Notes: generated from the letters alone by a model not told the origin. Shown: positions 37,800 to 47,079, numbered from the stretch's first letter. The stretch: DNA of 64,000 bases from Bradyrhizobium sp. URHD0069 (GCF_000701345.1 NZ_JNIJ01000018.1:62001-126000); one strand, 5' to 3'. A program made the numbers and translations.

Positions 37800-39053
37800 T
37801 CAGGCGTAGTTGGCCAGGCGCAGTCCCGTGAATTGCCAGCGATGATAGGGATAAAAGAAGTTGCGATAGGTGATACGGCTATGTCCGGCAGGGGTTGCAA
37901 GCGAAGAGCCGCGCAGCACCAGCTGGTTGACCATGAACTTGCCGTTGTATTCGCCGAGCGCGCCCTCGATGGCCCGGTAACCGGGATAGGGGGCGTAGGC
38001 GCTGCGGGTCCATTGCCACACGATCCCGAACGCGTCATTAAGATGGCCGGCCCGCCCGGCGACCTCCCACTCCATTTCGGTCGGCAAATGTTTGCCGCTC
38101 CAGCGCGCGAACGCCTCCGCCTCGTAATAGCTGACGTGACAGACCGGCGCGGCCGGATCGACCGGCTTCAAGCCGCCGAGCGTCATGACCTGCCATTCGC
38201 CGTCGATCTCGCGCCAGTAGCCCGGCGCCTGCCATTGCTCATTGCTCACGACCGCGAAGCCGTCCATCAGCCAGAGCGTCGGCGTGGAGTAGCCGCCGTC
38301 TTTCATGAAAGCGAGCCACTCGGCATTGGTGACGAGATTGCGCGCTAGCTTGACCGGGCCGACCAGCGCGCGATGCGCGGGCTTCTCATTGTCGAAATGG
38401 AAAGTTTCCCCCGCATGCCCGATGCTGTGGATGCCCTCGTTGAGCGTGAGCCAATCGTCGCCGGCATGTGTTGAAGCGGGAAACTTCCACGCAGGGTCGT
38501 AAGCCGGCGGTATCGGGTTTTGCGCAAAGGCGTGCAGGATGTCGGTCAGCATCAATTCCTGATGCTGCTGTTCGTGATTGAGACCGACTTCCACCAGCGG
38601 CGCGATCGCCGCCAGCGTGTCTTCCCCCGCCTCATGAAAGAACTTCACCACGGCGGCATCGACATGTCGACGATAGGCGGTGATTTCGTCGGCGCCGGGA
38701 CGGGTCAGGTGGCCGCGCTGATGACGGGCATGCCGCGGTCCGGCGCTGACGTAGTAGGAATTGAACAGAAACGCATAATCGGGATGAAACGCCTTGTATC
38801 CCACGCAGTGTTCGCCGAGCAGGAATTGCTCGAAGAACCAGGTGGTATGGGCGCGGTGCCATTTCGCCGGGCTGGCGTCCGGCATCGACTGGATCAGCTG
38901 ATCCTCCGGTGTCAGCGGGGCGGCCCGCCGCTCGGTCTCGTTTCGGACCGCGATGAAGGCTTCCACCAAATCCTGGGCGAGGTCGCCGGACTCGGAGAAT
39001 AATGACGGGCAAGGGGCGGCAAGCGTGGCCACAGCGGATGCTGGTTTCGTCAC
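37800..39053 (-). CDS. egtB: Ergothioneine biosynthesis sulfoxide synthase EgtB
   Basis: Non-haem iron enzyme that adds a thiol donor to hercynine using oxygen. The 417-residue protein has an N-terminal DinB-like domain with the iron-binding HxxxHxE motif in LNHEQQHQELMLTDI and an earlier HRAHTTWFFEQFLL. The C-terminal formylglycine-generating-enzyme-like domain is recognised from VCHVSYYEAEAFARWSGKHLPTEMEWEVA. It is first in an egtB-egtD unit. No egtC, egtE or egtA is nearby, as is usual in alphaproteobacteria. Whether the donor is gamma-glutamylcysteine or cysteine cannot be read from this. Confidence 0.95.
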   Translation of the reverse strand: MTKPASAVATLAAPCPSLFSESGDLAQDLVEAFIAVRNETERRAAPLTPEDQLIQSMPDASPAKWHRAHTTWFFEQFLLGEHCVGYKAFHPDYAFLFNSYYVSAGPRHARHQRGHLTRPGADEITAYRRHVDAAVVKFFHEAGEDTLAAIAPLVEVGLNHEQQHQELMLTDILHAFAQNPIPPAYDPAWKFPASTHAGDDWLTLNEGIHSIGHAGETFHFDNEKPAHRALVGPVKLARNLVTNAEWLAFMKDGGYSTPTLWLMDGFAVVSNEQWQAPGYWREIDGEWQVMTLGGLKPVDPAAPVCHVSYYEAEAFARWSGKHLPTEMEWEVAGRAGHLNDAFGIVWQWTRSAYAPYPGYRAIEGALGEYNGKFMVNQLVLRGSSLATPAGHSRITYRNFFYPYHRWQFTGLRLANYA

Positions 39054-39321
39054 GATGATCTCCGGTCAGGGGGAGAGAAACGTTGCTTTGGCAGATGGGT
39101 TCCCCGGGAATAGCCTGTCCTAGATAGGGGCTCCGATGCGGGAAAAAAGCCTCTCCCCGGGCCGTGATGCCGGCGCTCGCCGGCTATGGCTGGCCCCTTC
39201 ACATCGCGGCTCCCCGCCATTTTACTTTGGATGCACAACTGTTTGGGATACATATATGATCAGTATAGGGTAAACGGGGCTGACGGCCGCTCCAAGGGCT
39301 GTGCCGCAAAAGGACGCAAAT

Positions 39322-39660
39322 ATGAGCATCGAACAATTTATCGACAACGAGGTGAAATCGAACGACGTCGTGCTGTTCATGAAGGGCACGCCGCAATTTC
39401 CGCAGTGCGGGTTTTCCGGGCAGGTAGTGCAGATTCTCGATCACATCGGTGTCGGCTATAAAGGCCTCAATGTCCTGGAATCGGCCGAACTACGTGACGG
39501 CATCAAGACCTATTCCAACTGGCCGACCATTCCGCAGCTTTACGTCAAGGGCGAGTTCGTCGGCGGCTGCGACATCATCCGCGAGATGTTCCAGGCCGGC
39601 GAGCTGCAGCAGCTCTTGGCCGACAAGGGCGTCACCGTCGCGGCGGCGGCCTCCGCCTGA
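39322..39660 (+). CDS. grxD: Monothiol glutaredoxin (Grx4/GrxD type)
   Basis: A 112-residue class II glutaredoxin with the CGFS active site ([13 protein letters not shown]), which binds a [2Fe-2S] cluster with glutathione and passes it to acceptors. [12 protein letters not shown] and [22 protein letters not shown] are typical. ATG 39322 opens the domain. Its usual partner, BolA, is encoded at 35325 in the same direction. The following macro-domain frame begins directly after or inside its 3' end. Confidence 0.96.
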   Translation: MSIEQFIDNEVKSNDVVLFMKGTPQFPQCGFSGQVVQILDHIGVGYKGLNVLESAELRDGIKTYSNWPTIPQLYVKGEFVGGCDIIREMFQAGELQQLLADKGVTVAAAASA

Positions 39661-39662
39661 GC

Positions 39663-40211
39663 CTGGCCGCGCGCCGGATCGGCTCTGCGCGGCTCGAAGT
39701 CATCGTCGCCGACATCACGAGCTTGAGCGTTGACGCCATCGTCAACGCCGCGAATACATCGCTGCTCGGCGGCGGCGGCGTGGATGGTGCAATCCACCGC
39801 GGGGCAGGACCTGAGCTTCTGGCCGAATGTCGCAAGCTTCAGGGCTGCGCCACCGGCGATGCCAAAATCACCAAAGGACATCGGCTGCTTGCACGGCACG
39901 TGATTCATGCCGTCGGCCCGGTGTGGCATGGCGGAAGCCAGGGCGAAGATGAAGTGCTGGCATCGTGCTATCGCCGCGCGATCGAACTGTGCCGGACCCA
40001 TGGCCTTGCTTCGGTTGCTTTTCCCGCCATTTCCACCGGCGTCTATCGGTTCCCCGCCGATCGTGCGGCACGGATCGCGGTCTCGACGGTCGTCGGGGTG
40101 TTGCCCGCGGCGCCGGCGGTCAGTCGAGTAATCTTCTGCTGCTTTTCGAACGAGAGTGCGCGGCTGCATGCACAGTCGATGGCTCAGTTAGGCAGCCCTT
40201 GTACCGATTGA
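39663..40211 (+). CDS. Macro-domain protein (ADP-ribose/O-acetyl-ADP-ribose deacetylase type), start unclear
   Basis: A macro domain of about 180 residues. The first strand [40 protein letters not shown], then [22 protein letters not shown] and [12 protein letters not shown] are hallmarks of MacroD-type hydrolases. The homologous N-terminus (LEVIVADIT) lies before the first standard start (TTG 39723), and no ATG or GTG occurs in frame after the grxD stop. I place the start at CTG 39663, immediately after that stop; TTG 39723 would remove the first strand. Either the start is non-standard or the original start codon has been lost. Confidence 0.75.
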   Translation: MAARRIGSARLEVIVADITSLSVDAIVNAANTSLLGGGGVDGAIHRGAGPELLAECRKLQGCATGDAKITKGHRLLARHVIHAVGPVWHGGSQGEDEVLASCYRRAIELCRTHGLASVAFPAISTGVYRFPADRAARIAVSTVVGVLPAAPAVSRVIFCCFSNESARLHAQSMAQLGSPCTD

Positions 40212-40290
40212 GCCGCCCGTTACATTCTCCAGCCAGGAATTTGGCCTTCGGAGCGCCAGCGTATGCGGCCGGCGGTGAAGAAGTTGATCT

Positions 40291-41592
40291 ATGAAGCGAT
40301 GGAGAATTGACGGCGTCACGCGCCGCCGCAGCGTCGCGGCGCTAGCACTCCTGATTGCCGCGATCGCTGTCGGACGACCGAGCGCCGGCTGTGCAGATTC
40401 GCCACTTATCACCGCCGGCAGTTTCTCGCGCGCGAAATTGCAGCGCGTCGGCGACTATATCCGCAACGAGATTGCGACCGGCAAGATCCCCGGCGCCATC
40501 ATTCTGATCCAGCAGCACGGTCATCCCGTCTATTTCGAGAATTTCGGCGTGCGTGACGTCGACAGCAAGCGTCCGATGACCGCGGACACGATCTTTCGCC
40601 TGTACTCGATGTCGAAGCCGATTACCAGCGTCGCCGCCATGATGCTGGTCGAGGACGGCAAGCTCAGGCTGGACGACCCCGTCTCAAAATACATCCCGGC
40701 CTTCAGTGAGGTAAAAGTCGGCGTCGAGACGCGCGATCAAAACGGAAAACCGGCACTTGCGCTCGAGCCGCTCCAACGGCCGATCACGATCGAAGACCTG
40801 CTGCGCCACACCTCGGGTCTCACTTACGGATTCTATGGCGACAGCGCCGTGAGAAGACTCTATGCGAACTCCGGCTTGTTCGAGGGCGATTTCGACAACG
40901 CCGAGTTCGCTGCGCGCATCGCCAAGCTGCCGCTCGCTGAACAGCCGGCGACGCGCTGGGACTACGGCCATTCGACCGACGTGCTCGGCCGCGTCATCGA
41001 GGTGGTGTCGGGACTGTCGCTATTTCAGTTCGAGAAGCAGCGGCTGCTCGATCCGCTTGGCATGACCGAAACCGCCTTCTATGTGGCGGATCCTGCGAAG
41101 CGGCCGCGCATCGCCGAGCCGATGCCTGATGATCGCTTTGTCACTCCGGTGGCTGGAATCAGAGACCCGATGCTGGCGCGGGCTTGGGAATCCGGCGGGG
41201 CGGGCATGATCGGCACGATCGGCGACTACGCGCGCTTCGCGCAGATGCTGCTGAACGGCGGTACACTGGACGGCAGGCGTTACCTCAAACCTGAGACGAT
41301 CGCCTTGATGACGTCGGACCATATCGGGCCGGAGACAAAGATCGCGCGCGACCAGTTCTATTTTCCCGGCGATACCAGCGGGTTCGGTCTCGGCTTTGCG
41401 GTGCGCACCGCGCAGCCGGCCAAGACCTCCTGGCCGCTGGGCGAATATCGCTGGGACGGCGTCGCCGGCACCTTCTTCTTTATCGATCCCAAGGACGACA
41501 TGTTCGCGGTCTTCATGGCGCAGACGCCGTCGCAGCGCGGACGGATTCAACTGGAGTTAAAGACGCTGATCTATGAGGCGCTCGGCAGATAG
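40291..41592 (+). CDS. Exported serine hydrolase of the class C beta-lactamase family
   Basis: A 433-residue protein with a signal peptide (VAALALLIAAIAVGRPSAGCA). The catalytic SxxK is SMSK in IFRLYSMSKPITSVAAMMLVEDGKL, and the second motif YxH-like is in WDYGHSTDVLG. The C-terminal part has GGAGMIGTIGDYARFAQMLLNGG. Family members include esterases, peptidases and beta-lactamases; this branch (with AFYVADPAKRPRIAEPM) is generally annotated as beta-lactamase-related esterase. True beta-lactamase activity is unlikely. It ends six bases from the convergent threonine aldolase gene. Confidence 0.87.
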   Translation: MKRWRIDGVTRRRSVAALALLIAAIAVGRPSAGCADSPLITAGSFSRAKLQRVGDYIRNEIATGKIPGAIILIQQHGHPVYFENFGVRDVDSKRPMTADTIFRLYSMSKPITSVAAMMLVEDGKLRLDDPVSKYIPAFSEVKVGVETRDQNGKPALALEPLQRPITIEDLLRHTSGLTYGFYGDSAVRRLYANSGLFEGDFDNAEFAARIAKLPLAEQPATRWDYGHSTDVLGRVIEVVSGLSLFQFEKQRLLDPLGMTETAFYVADPAKRPRIAEPMPDDRFVTPVAGIRDPMLARAWESGGAGMIGTIGDYARFAQMLLNGGTLDGRRYLKPETIALMTSDHIGPETKIARDQFYFPGDTSGFGLGFAVRTAQPAKTSWPLGEYRWDGVAGTFFFIDPKDDMFAVFMAQTPSQRGRIQLELKTLIYEALGR

Positions 41593-41598
41593 TCTCTT

Positions 41599-42666
41599 CT
41601 ACGCGCTCCGCGCAATTTCCCGCACCAGTCCGACGGTCTCCTCGATCATCGCAGCGGTGACATCCAGATGCGTGCAGGCTCTGATACGGCCGTCCATCAT
41701 GGCAAGCAGCACGCCGTGCTGACGCAGGCGCGCGACCATGTCATCGCCGGTCACACCGGCGCCGTCGGGACTGAAGAAGACAAGGTTGGTTTCGGGCTGC
41801 TGCACCTCGATACCCCTGATTTGCGATAACCCCCGCGCCAGCGCGCGGGCATTGGCGTGATCCTCCGCCAGCCGGTCGACGTGGTGGTCGAGCGCATGGA
41901 CGCAAGCCGCGGCGCAAATGCCGGCTTGACGCATCGAGCCGCCAAGGCGTTGCTTCCAGCGCCAGACCTCGTCGATGAATTCGCGCGAGCCGGCAATCGC
42001 AGCACCGACCGGTGCGCCCAGCCCTTTTGAGAAATCGATCCAGGCCGAATCCCACCCCTTCGCCATCTCGCGTGCGCCGATGCCGGTGGCGACGCAGGCG
42101 TTCATGAGCCGCGCGCCGTCCATGTGGGTGGCGAGACCGTTGGAGTTTGCGATTTGCACGATCTCATCGAGAGCGGCTTTCTTCCAGATCGTGCCGCCAC
42201 CGATGTTGGCGGTTTGCTCGACGCTGACGACCGTCTGCGGCGGCTGGTAGCGGCTGCGCGGGTGAAGTGCTGCCCGAAAAGTGGCGGGCGAAAATTGTCC
42301 GTCGGCGCCCGGCAGCGGCGTGATCTGGAATCCGCCGAGCGCGGCGTGGGCGCCGCCTTCACGGGCGATGATATGCGCGGTCTCATGTGCCAGAATCTCG
42401 TCGCCGGGCCGGCAATGGACCAGCGTCGCCGCGACGTTGCACATGGTGCCGGAGGGCATGAACACGGCGGCTTCCTTGCCAAGCAGATCGGCCACGCGCT
42501 CGCACAGCAGATTGACGGTCGGATCGTCGCCGATCTGTTCGTCGCCCACTTCAGCGCGCGCGATCGCCTCGCGCATGGCCGGGGTGGGGCGGGTTTGGGT
42601 ATCCGACAACAAGTTGATGCGGACCGGCAGCTGTTTCGGATCGCGCGGGGCAGGGGTGTAGGTCAT
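41599..42666 (-). CDS. ltaE: Low-specificity threonine aldolase
   Basis: PLP enzyme that cleaves threonine or allo-threonine to glycine and acetaldehyde. The 355 residues contain the opening INLLSDTQTRPTPAMREAIARAEVGDEQIGDDPTVN, MPSGTMCNVAA, HETAHIIAREGG, HMDGARLMNA and the PLP lysine in DFSKGLGAPVGA. ATG 42666 is chosen because it starts the conserved region; the open frame further upstream runs through a palindromic repeat. It could supply glycine to the gcv system encoded elsewhere in the window. Confidence 0.92.
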   Translation of the reverse strand: MTYTPAPRDPKQLPVRINLLSDTQTRPTPAMREAIARAEVGDEQIGDDPTVNLLCERVADLLGKEAAVFMPSGTMCNVAATLVHCRPGDEILAHETAHIIAREGGAHAALGGFQITPLPGADGQFSPATFRAALHPRSRYQPPQTVVSVEQTANIGGGTIWKKAALDEIVQIANSNGLATHMDGARLMNACVATGIGAREMAKGWDSAWIDFSKGLGAPVGAAIAGSREFIDEVWRWKQRLGGSMRQAGICAAACVHALDHHVDRLAEDHANARALARGLSQIRGIEVQQPETNLVFFSPDGAGVTGDDMVARLRQHGVLLAMMDGRIRACTHLDVTAAMIEETVGLVREIARSA

Positions 42667-42690
42667 GGCGAGTTCTCTTTTCGCTAGCCA

Positions 42691-42783
42691 CGTCATGGCC
42701 GGGCTCGTCCCGGCCGTCCACGTGTTGGGTGCTGATTTGCGACCATAAAGACGTGGATGCCCGGCACAAGGCCGGGCATGACG
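42691..42783. repeat. Palindromic repeat (GTCATGGCCGGGC type)
   Basis: CGTCATGGCCGGGCTCGTCC...CCACGTG and GTGGATGCCCGGCACAAGGCCGGGCATGACG form two opposed hairpins. It lies between ltaE and the rpsD terminator. Confidence 0.7.
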
Positions 42784-42816
42784 AAAGAAAAAAGGCCCCG
42801 GCAAAACCGGGGCCTT
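42784..42816 (-). terminator. Rho-independent terminator of rpsD
   Basis: On the minus strand AAGGCCCCGG-TTTTG-CCGGGGCCTT (42792-42816) is followed by TTTTCTTTC. It lies 30 bases past the rpsD stop. Confidence 0.88.
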
Positions 42817-42845
42817 CGATCTCGAAGAACGCCAATGATCAGCGA

Positions 42846-43463
42846 TCAGCGCGAATAGAATTCGACGATCAGATGCGGCTCCATCTGCACCGCGAACGGC
42901 ACGTCGGAGAGAGCAGGAATGCGGGCGAACTTCGCCGTCATTTTGGAATGATCGACTTCGAGGAAGTCGGGCACGTCGCGCTCGGCGAGCTGGACCGCTT
43001 CCAGTACCGGGATGAGCTGCTTTGAGGATTCCTTGACCTCGACCACGTCGCCGACCTTCACCTTGAAGCTCGAGATGTTGACGCGGCGGCCGTTCACCTT
43101 GACATGGCCGTGATTGATGAACTGGCGCGCGGCGAACATGGTGGCCACGAACTTGGCGCGATAGACCACGGTGTCGAGCCGGCGCTCGAGCAGGCCGATC
43201 AGGTTTTCACCGGTATCGCCCTTCATCCGGCCGGCTTCGACGTAGATGCCGTGAAACTGGCGCTCGGAAATGTTGGCGTAATAACCCTTGAGCTTCTGCT
43301 TGGCGCGCAGCTGCACGCCGAAGTCGGAGAGCTTACCCTTGCGGCGCTGGCCGTGCTGGCCGGGGCCGTATTCTCTGCGGTTCACGGGGCTCTTCGGGCG
43401 GCCCCAGATATTCTGGCCCATGCGGCGATCGATCTTGTATTTCGCCTCACTGCGCTTTGTCAT
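42846..43463 (-). CDS. rpsD: 30S ribosomal protein S4
   Basis: A primary 16S rRNA-binding protein of 205 residues. The zinc-free alphaproteobacterial N-terminus ([48 protein letters not shown]) and the S4 RNA-binding domain ([37 protein letters not shown]) are intact, ending EFYSR. ATG 43463 starts the known N-terminus. It is a monocistronic gene, with a strong terminator at its 3' end and a hairpin repeat upstream. No rpoA, rpsK or rpsM is adjacent, as is normal in Rhizobiales. Confidence 0.98.
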   Translation of the reverse strand: MTKRSEAKYKIDRRMGQNIWGRPKSPVNRREYGPGQHGQRRKGKLSDFGVQLRAKQKLKGYYANISERQFHGIYVEAGRMKGDTGENLIGLLERRLDTVVYRAKFVATMFAARQFINHGHVKVNGRRVNISSFKVKVGDVVEVKESSKQLIPVLEAVQLAERDVPDFLEVDHSKMTAKFARIPALSDVPFAVQMEPHLIVEFYSR

Positions 43464-43689
43464 CGCGTCCTCGTTTCTAAGGTTTGAGTTTTGAGGAAAC
43501 GCGCCCTCCTGTGCGCCGGGAATTTCCCGGAGCCGACAGGCCAACCCCTTAAGCTTGAAGGGACCGACCACGGGTCGCGAAACGCATCGCGGGCCGAAAC
43601 CGGCCCGCGAGCAGGCGGTTTCTAGGGAGAAACTGCCGTTCTGTCAAACAAAAGGCGCCGATTTGGCGGCCAAAATCGACCTAACATAA

Positions 43690-43727
43690 TCATTCCGGGT
43701 TCGATGCTTCGCATCGTCCCGGAATGA
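43690..43727. repeat. Palindromic hairpin repeat upstream of rpsD
   Basis: TCATTCCGGG and CCCGGAATGA with an inner CGATGC/GCATCG stem form a nearly perfect hairpin in the gap between rpsD and the gene ending at 43757. The rest of this 293-base gap (43464-43756) shows nothing further except the rpsD leader. Confidence 0.65.
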
Positions 43728-43756
43728 CGGCTGAGAAGCCGGTTCCGGCCCGTCGA

Positions 43757-44674
43757 TCAGGTCGCGACCGCCCGAACCGGCTTGGGCTCCGCCTGCTGCC
43801 TTTGGCCACGCAATTCGGCCGCGATTTCGGTGTTCAGTACCTGTTCCAGCCGGATCAGGGTCTTTGCGATCAAGGCCGCGTCGGTAATCCGATGATCCCA
43901 GCGGATCACGACGTCGATGGTCTCATCCGGCGCCAGCACGCCGTAACTGAGGATAAACGGCCCGGGGCTCAGCGCATGAAGCTCGCCGGCCCCGTAAGCG
44001 GCGACCGAGGTCACTCCAAAACTGCCGAAATAATTGGCGCGCTGGCGGCCGAAATTGAGCCCAATCAGCCAGATCAGGCGGCGCAGTGGCAACGGCAGCC
44101 GCGTCGCCCGAAGGATTTTCCTAAAAGCCGGCACCTCGTCAATCGGTGCGTGCTTGGCATGCCGGATTAGCGCGTCGACCTCGGTCACGGGCAACGTATC
44201 CGCCGCGGTGATTTTTTGCGGCAGGACGGAATCCTGGCCGTCCTCGACGCGCGCGATCGCAACCATTGCGACGCTGCGCGGCAGTTCATAGAAACTTGGC
44301 AATGGCCACTTGGTGTACAGCGTGCGCAACACAGGCTGGTCTCTCGCCACCAGGGAGAACGCCTTGACGAAGATCGCAGCCCAGCCAGGCGGCTGCGCGG
44401 CAAGCGCGCGGGCCTCCAACAGATGACGGACGTTGAGAGATCGCGTGAGCGAAACAAAGGGCACGCCGGCCGATGCATGCATGAGGTCAGCGACGAGCCG
44501 GCGCGGCAACGAGATTTTTCGAACCGTACCGCGCATCGTTCCACTCGGGTTCCAGCAAATAGCCACCGGGGAACAGGATGGCCCCGCCCGCCAGCCCTGA
44601 TCTAGCACGAACTGGCGGACCGGACGCCAGATGGTTCTGGTTGATGGCGCAGGCGGGGCAGGCGGCCTGGTCAT
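43757..44674 (-). CDS. Orphan 2-oxoacid dehydrogenase E2-like acyltransferase domain protein
   Basis: A 305-residue protein with the chloramphenicol-acetyltransferase-like fold of E2 catalytic domains. This is recognised from the C-terminal YGVLAPDETIDVVIRWDHRITDAALIAKTLIRLEQVL and from SFGVTSVAAYGAGELHALSPG. The HxxxDG catalytic motif reads HRITDA, with Gly replaced by Ala. There is no lipoyl domain or subunit-binding domain, and no E1 or E3 gene nearby. The N-terminal 60 residues (TIWRPVRQFVLDQG, ISLPRRLVADLMHAS) are its own. ATG 44674 is preferred over TTG 44704. The acceptor and donor are unknown. Confidence 0.7.
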   Translation of the reverse strand: MTRPPAPPAPSTRTIWRPVRQFVLDQGWRAGPSCSPVAICWNPSGTMRGTVRKISLPRRLVADLMHASAGVPFVSLTRSLNVRHLLEARALAAQPPGWAAIFVKAFSLVARDQPVLRTLYTKWPLPSFYELPRSVAMVAIARVEDGQDSVLPQKITAADTLPVTEVDALIRHAKHAPIDEVPAFRKILRATRLPLPLRRLIWLIGLNFGRQRANYFGSFGVTSVAAYGAGELHALSPGPFILSYGVLAPDETIDVVIRWDHRITDAALIAKTLIRLEQVLNTEIAAELRGQRQQAEPKPVRAVAT

Positions 44675-44731
44675 CGCCGCTACCTGAATCTCAAATATTT
44701 TCAATAACTTGCTTCGAGGGAACGAGCGGTT

Positions 44732-45511
44732 TCAGCGCTTGATCCCGTCGAAACTCGCGGCGATGCCGCGCTGAAACAGCGACCAGTCGAAGCCCAGTGC
44801 GAGCCCGACATAGCCGCGCTCGATCATCTGATTGGCTTGTTCGGGTGTGCGCGCCACGCCGCCGATCGGGACGCCGCTCTTGAGGATGCCGGCCTCGGCG
44901 CGCGCCAGCAGCGCGAGCACTTCGGGATCGTCGGGGCGGCCGCGCTTGTTGATGCTGGTGGCGAGGTCGCCAGGTCCGATCACCGCGATGTCGATGCCGG
45001 GCGTTGCCATGATCTCGTCGATACGATCGACCGCCTCGATATGCTCGATGGTCACCATGCAGATCATGTCATCGTCCGCGGTCGCCATATAGTCGGGCAT
45101 CGAGACGCCCCAGCGAAACGGGGCATGGAACGGTCCCCAGAGCCGGTCGCCGCGCGGCGGATAGCGCACGCTGCGCACGGCCTTTTCGGCATCCTCACGG
45201 CTGCAGATCATCGGAAAATTGATTCCAAGTGCGCCGATATCCATCGGCGCCTTGGCGAGCCAGGGCTCGTTGGCGGCAATCCGCGCCAGCGGAACGCAGG
45301 GCGTGCCCGATGTCGCCACGATCATCGCGTGCGCGGAGCCAAGATCAATCGGGCCGTGCTCGAGGTCGACGATGATCCAGTCGAACCCTGAGCGGGCCAT
45401 GATCTGGACCGTCTGAATGCTCGGGATTGTGGCAATCGCTCCAAACGTGGGACGCCCCTCTCGCCACAGTTTGCGAAGACGATTGAGGGGTGCAGGCGTC
45501 GCGGACGTCAA
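44732..45511 (-). CDS. HpcH/HpaI family aldolase
   Basis: A 259-residue class II, metal-dependent TIM-barrel aldolase of the HpcH/HpaI family, which cleaves 2-hydroxy or 4-hydroxy-2-oxo acids. Segments include GFDWIIVDLEHGPIDLGSAHAMI, PLARIAANEPWLAKAPMDIGALGINFPMI, MVTIEHIEAVDRIDEI and GVDIAVIGPGDLATS-like DIAVIGPGDLATS. The metal-binding Glu and Asp are in the TIEHIEAVD and GPGDL segments. Known substrates include 4-hydroxy-2-oxovalerate derivatives; this one is unspecified. It stands alone between the E2-like gene and murI. Confidence 0.9.
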   Translation of the reverse strand: MTSATPAPLNRLRKLWREGRPTFGAIATIPSIQTVQIMARSGFDWIIVDLEHGPIDLGSAHAMIVATSGTPCVPLARIAANEPWLAKAPMDIGALGINFPMICSREDAEKAVRSVRYPPRGDRLWGPFHAPFRWGVSMPDYMATADDDMICMVTIEHIEAVDRIDEIMATPGIDIAVIGPGDLATSINKRGRPDDPEVLALLARAEAGILKSGVPIGGVARTPEQANQMIERGYVGLALGFDWSLFQRGIAASFDGIKR

Positions 45512-45601
45512 ATCGGAAGCTCCCTTTGGGCAGGCTATCGGGAACGGCGGTTGTTTGAAACGCTAGCAGCGCGGCAAGATATCGAGAAGATCAACATGCA
45601 C

Positions 45602-46399
45602 TTATGCCGGGACGCGGCCGCCGAAAAACGGCATCAACGCCCCGCTCAGCGTGTGCGGCCGCCTGGAAGTGAAGATCATTTCGGCGCCGGCATGATCGAC
45701 TTCGCTGCCGGGCGGCCTAAGCAGATCCGCAACCCGCCTGGCAATCGCCGGCGCCGGATCGATCCAGTCCACTGGCCATGGTGCGAGCCTGACCAGCCGC
45801 TCCATCAGCAGCGGGTAATGGGTACAGGCGAGCACGACGGTGTCGGTGCGTGCCAAATCGGCTTCGCCATCCCCGACAAAACACGGTGCGACTTCGGCCG
45901 ATATATCCCGATCGCTCACCTCGATGCCGCTCAATGCCGCTTCGGCGAGCGAGGCCAGTTCCGGCGAACCCACCAGCGTCACTTCGCAGCCTTGCGCGAA
46001 ATCGCGGATCAACGCCTTGGTGTATTCGCGTTTGACGGTGCCCTTGGTGCCGAGCACCGACACGCGTTTTGTTTTCGAATTCGCGCAGGCCGGCTTGATG
46101 GCCGGCACCGTCCCGACAAAGGGCACTTGGTATTCGCTGCGCAGATGCGACATCACCAGTGTCGAAGCGGTGTTGCAGGCGATCACGACAAGATCGGGCG
46201 CATGCGCGGCGATCAATTCGCCGATCAGCGGCACCACCCGCGCGATGATCTGGTCCTCGCTATGGTGGCCGTAGGGAAAGAACGCATCGTCCGCGACATA
46301 AACATAGTGCGCGTCAGGCCGCCCCCTGACGACCTCACGCAGCACCGTGAGCCCGCCGAGGCCGGAATCGAATACGAGAATCGTCGGAGGTGATGCCAC
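45602..46399 (-). CDS. murI: Glutamate racemase
   Basis: Interconverts L- and D-glutamate for peptidoglycan. The 265 residues begin ILVFDSGLGGLTVLREV. The two catalytic cysteines are in VIACNTASTLVM and VVLACTHYPLLM, which mark the racemase active site. It is the usual length, with no fused domain. It is transcribed leftward and is followed by the aldolase gene with a gap of 90 bases, so the two may not be cotranscribed. Confidence 0.95.
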   Translation of the reverse strand: MASPPTILVFDSGLGGLTVLREVVRGRPDAHYVYVADDAFFPYGHHSEDQIIARVVPLIGELIAAHAPDLVVIACNTASTLVMSHLRSEYQVPFVGTVPAIKPACANSKTKRVSVLGTKGTVKREYTKALIRDFAQGCEVTLVGSPELASLAEAALSGIEVSDRDISAEVAPCFVGDGEADLARTDTVVLACTHYPLLMERLVRLAPWPVDWIDPAPAIARRVADLLRPPGSEVDHAGAEMIFTSRRPHTLSGALMPFFGGRVPA

Positions 46400-46526
46400 G
46401 GTGCGATCTTAGCCGATCCGGGGTTACCATTCAGTTGTTAATGCGTGCCGGACGGCTCGTTCTATCGGTGGAATAACCACGGAACCGCCGAGGTCACATT
46501 GGAAAAAACCTCGCCGCGCTGATGGA

Positions 46527-47066
46527 TCAGACCGGCTGCAGCGGCCGGTGCGGCGCTGTCGGTACTTCAACGCGAATGGCATCTCCGGGCCGGACGTCGC
46601 CATCGGCGATCACGATGCCCATGATGCCGGCCTTGCGGATCAGACTGCCGTCCGAATCCCTGTCCAGCGTTGCGGCCATCAAGCCTTTCCGGAATTTGTC
46701 GATCTGGATGCAGGGATTGCGCAGGCCGGTGATCTCGACCAAGGCGCCTGCGCCAAGATGCAGCCGTGCGCCGGTCGGCAAGGCCAGCAGGTCGATCCCT
46801 GACGTGGTGATGTTCTCGCCAAGGTCGCCCGGCTCTATCGTAAAACCCCTGGCGCGCAGTTCGCTGAACAGCTCGACATGAATAAGATGCACCTGACGCA
46901 GATTGGGCTGCGTCGGGTCCTTACGGACGCGGGAGCGATGCTTGACCGTCTCGCCCATATGGGCGTCGCCGGCGACACCCAATCCCTGGAGCAGGCGAAT
47001 GCTCAGGCTTGGCGTCTTGCTGAAGTGATGGCCGGCACGAAGGCTGACGGCGACAACGCTGCCCAT
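46527..47066 (-). CDS. MOSC domain protein
   Basis: A 179-residue MOSC (molybdenum cofactor sulfurase C-terminal) domain. The conserved Cys lies in EITGLRNPCIQIDKF, and TTSGIDLLALPTGARLHLG and GVAGDAHMGETVKHRS are typical. MOSC proteins carry sulphur to a molybdenum cofactor or transfer it in related reactions, such as detoxifying N-hydroxylated compounds. The role of this stand-alone form is unknown. It starts 13 bases after the purB stop and is probably cotranscribed with purB. Confidence 0.88.
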   Translation of the reverse strand: MGSVVAVSLRAGHHFSKTPSLSIRLLQGLGVAGDAHMGETVKHRSRVRKDPTQPNLRQVHLIHVELFSELRARGFTIEPGDLGENITTSGIDLLALPTGARLHLGAGALVEITGLRNPCIQIDKFRKGLMAATLDRDSDGSLIRKAGIMGIVIADGDVRPGDAIRVEVPTAPHRPLQPV

Positions 47067-47079
47067 GGTCCCGCTTCGA

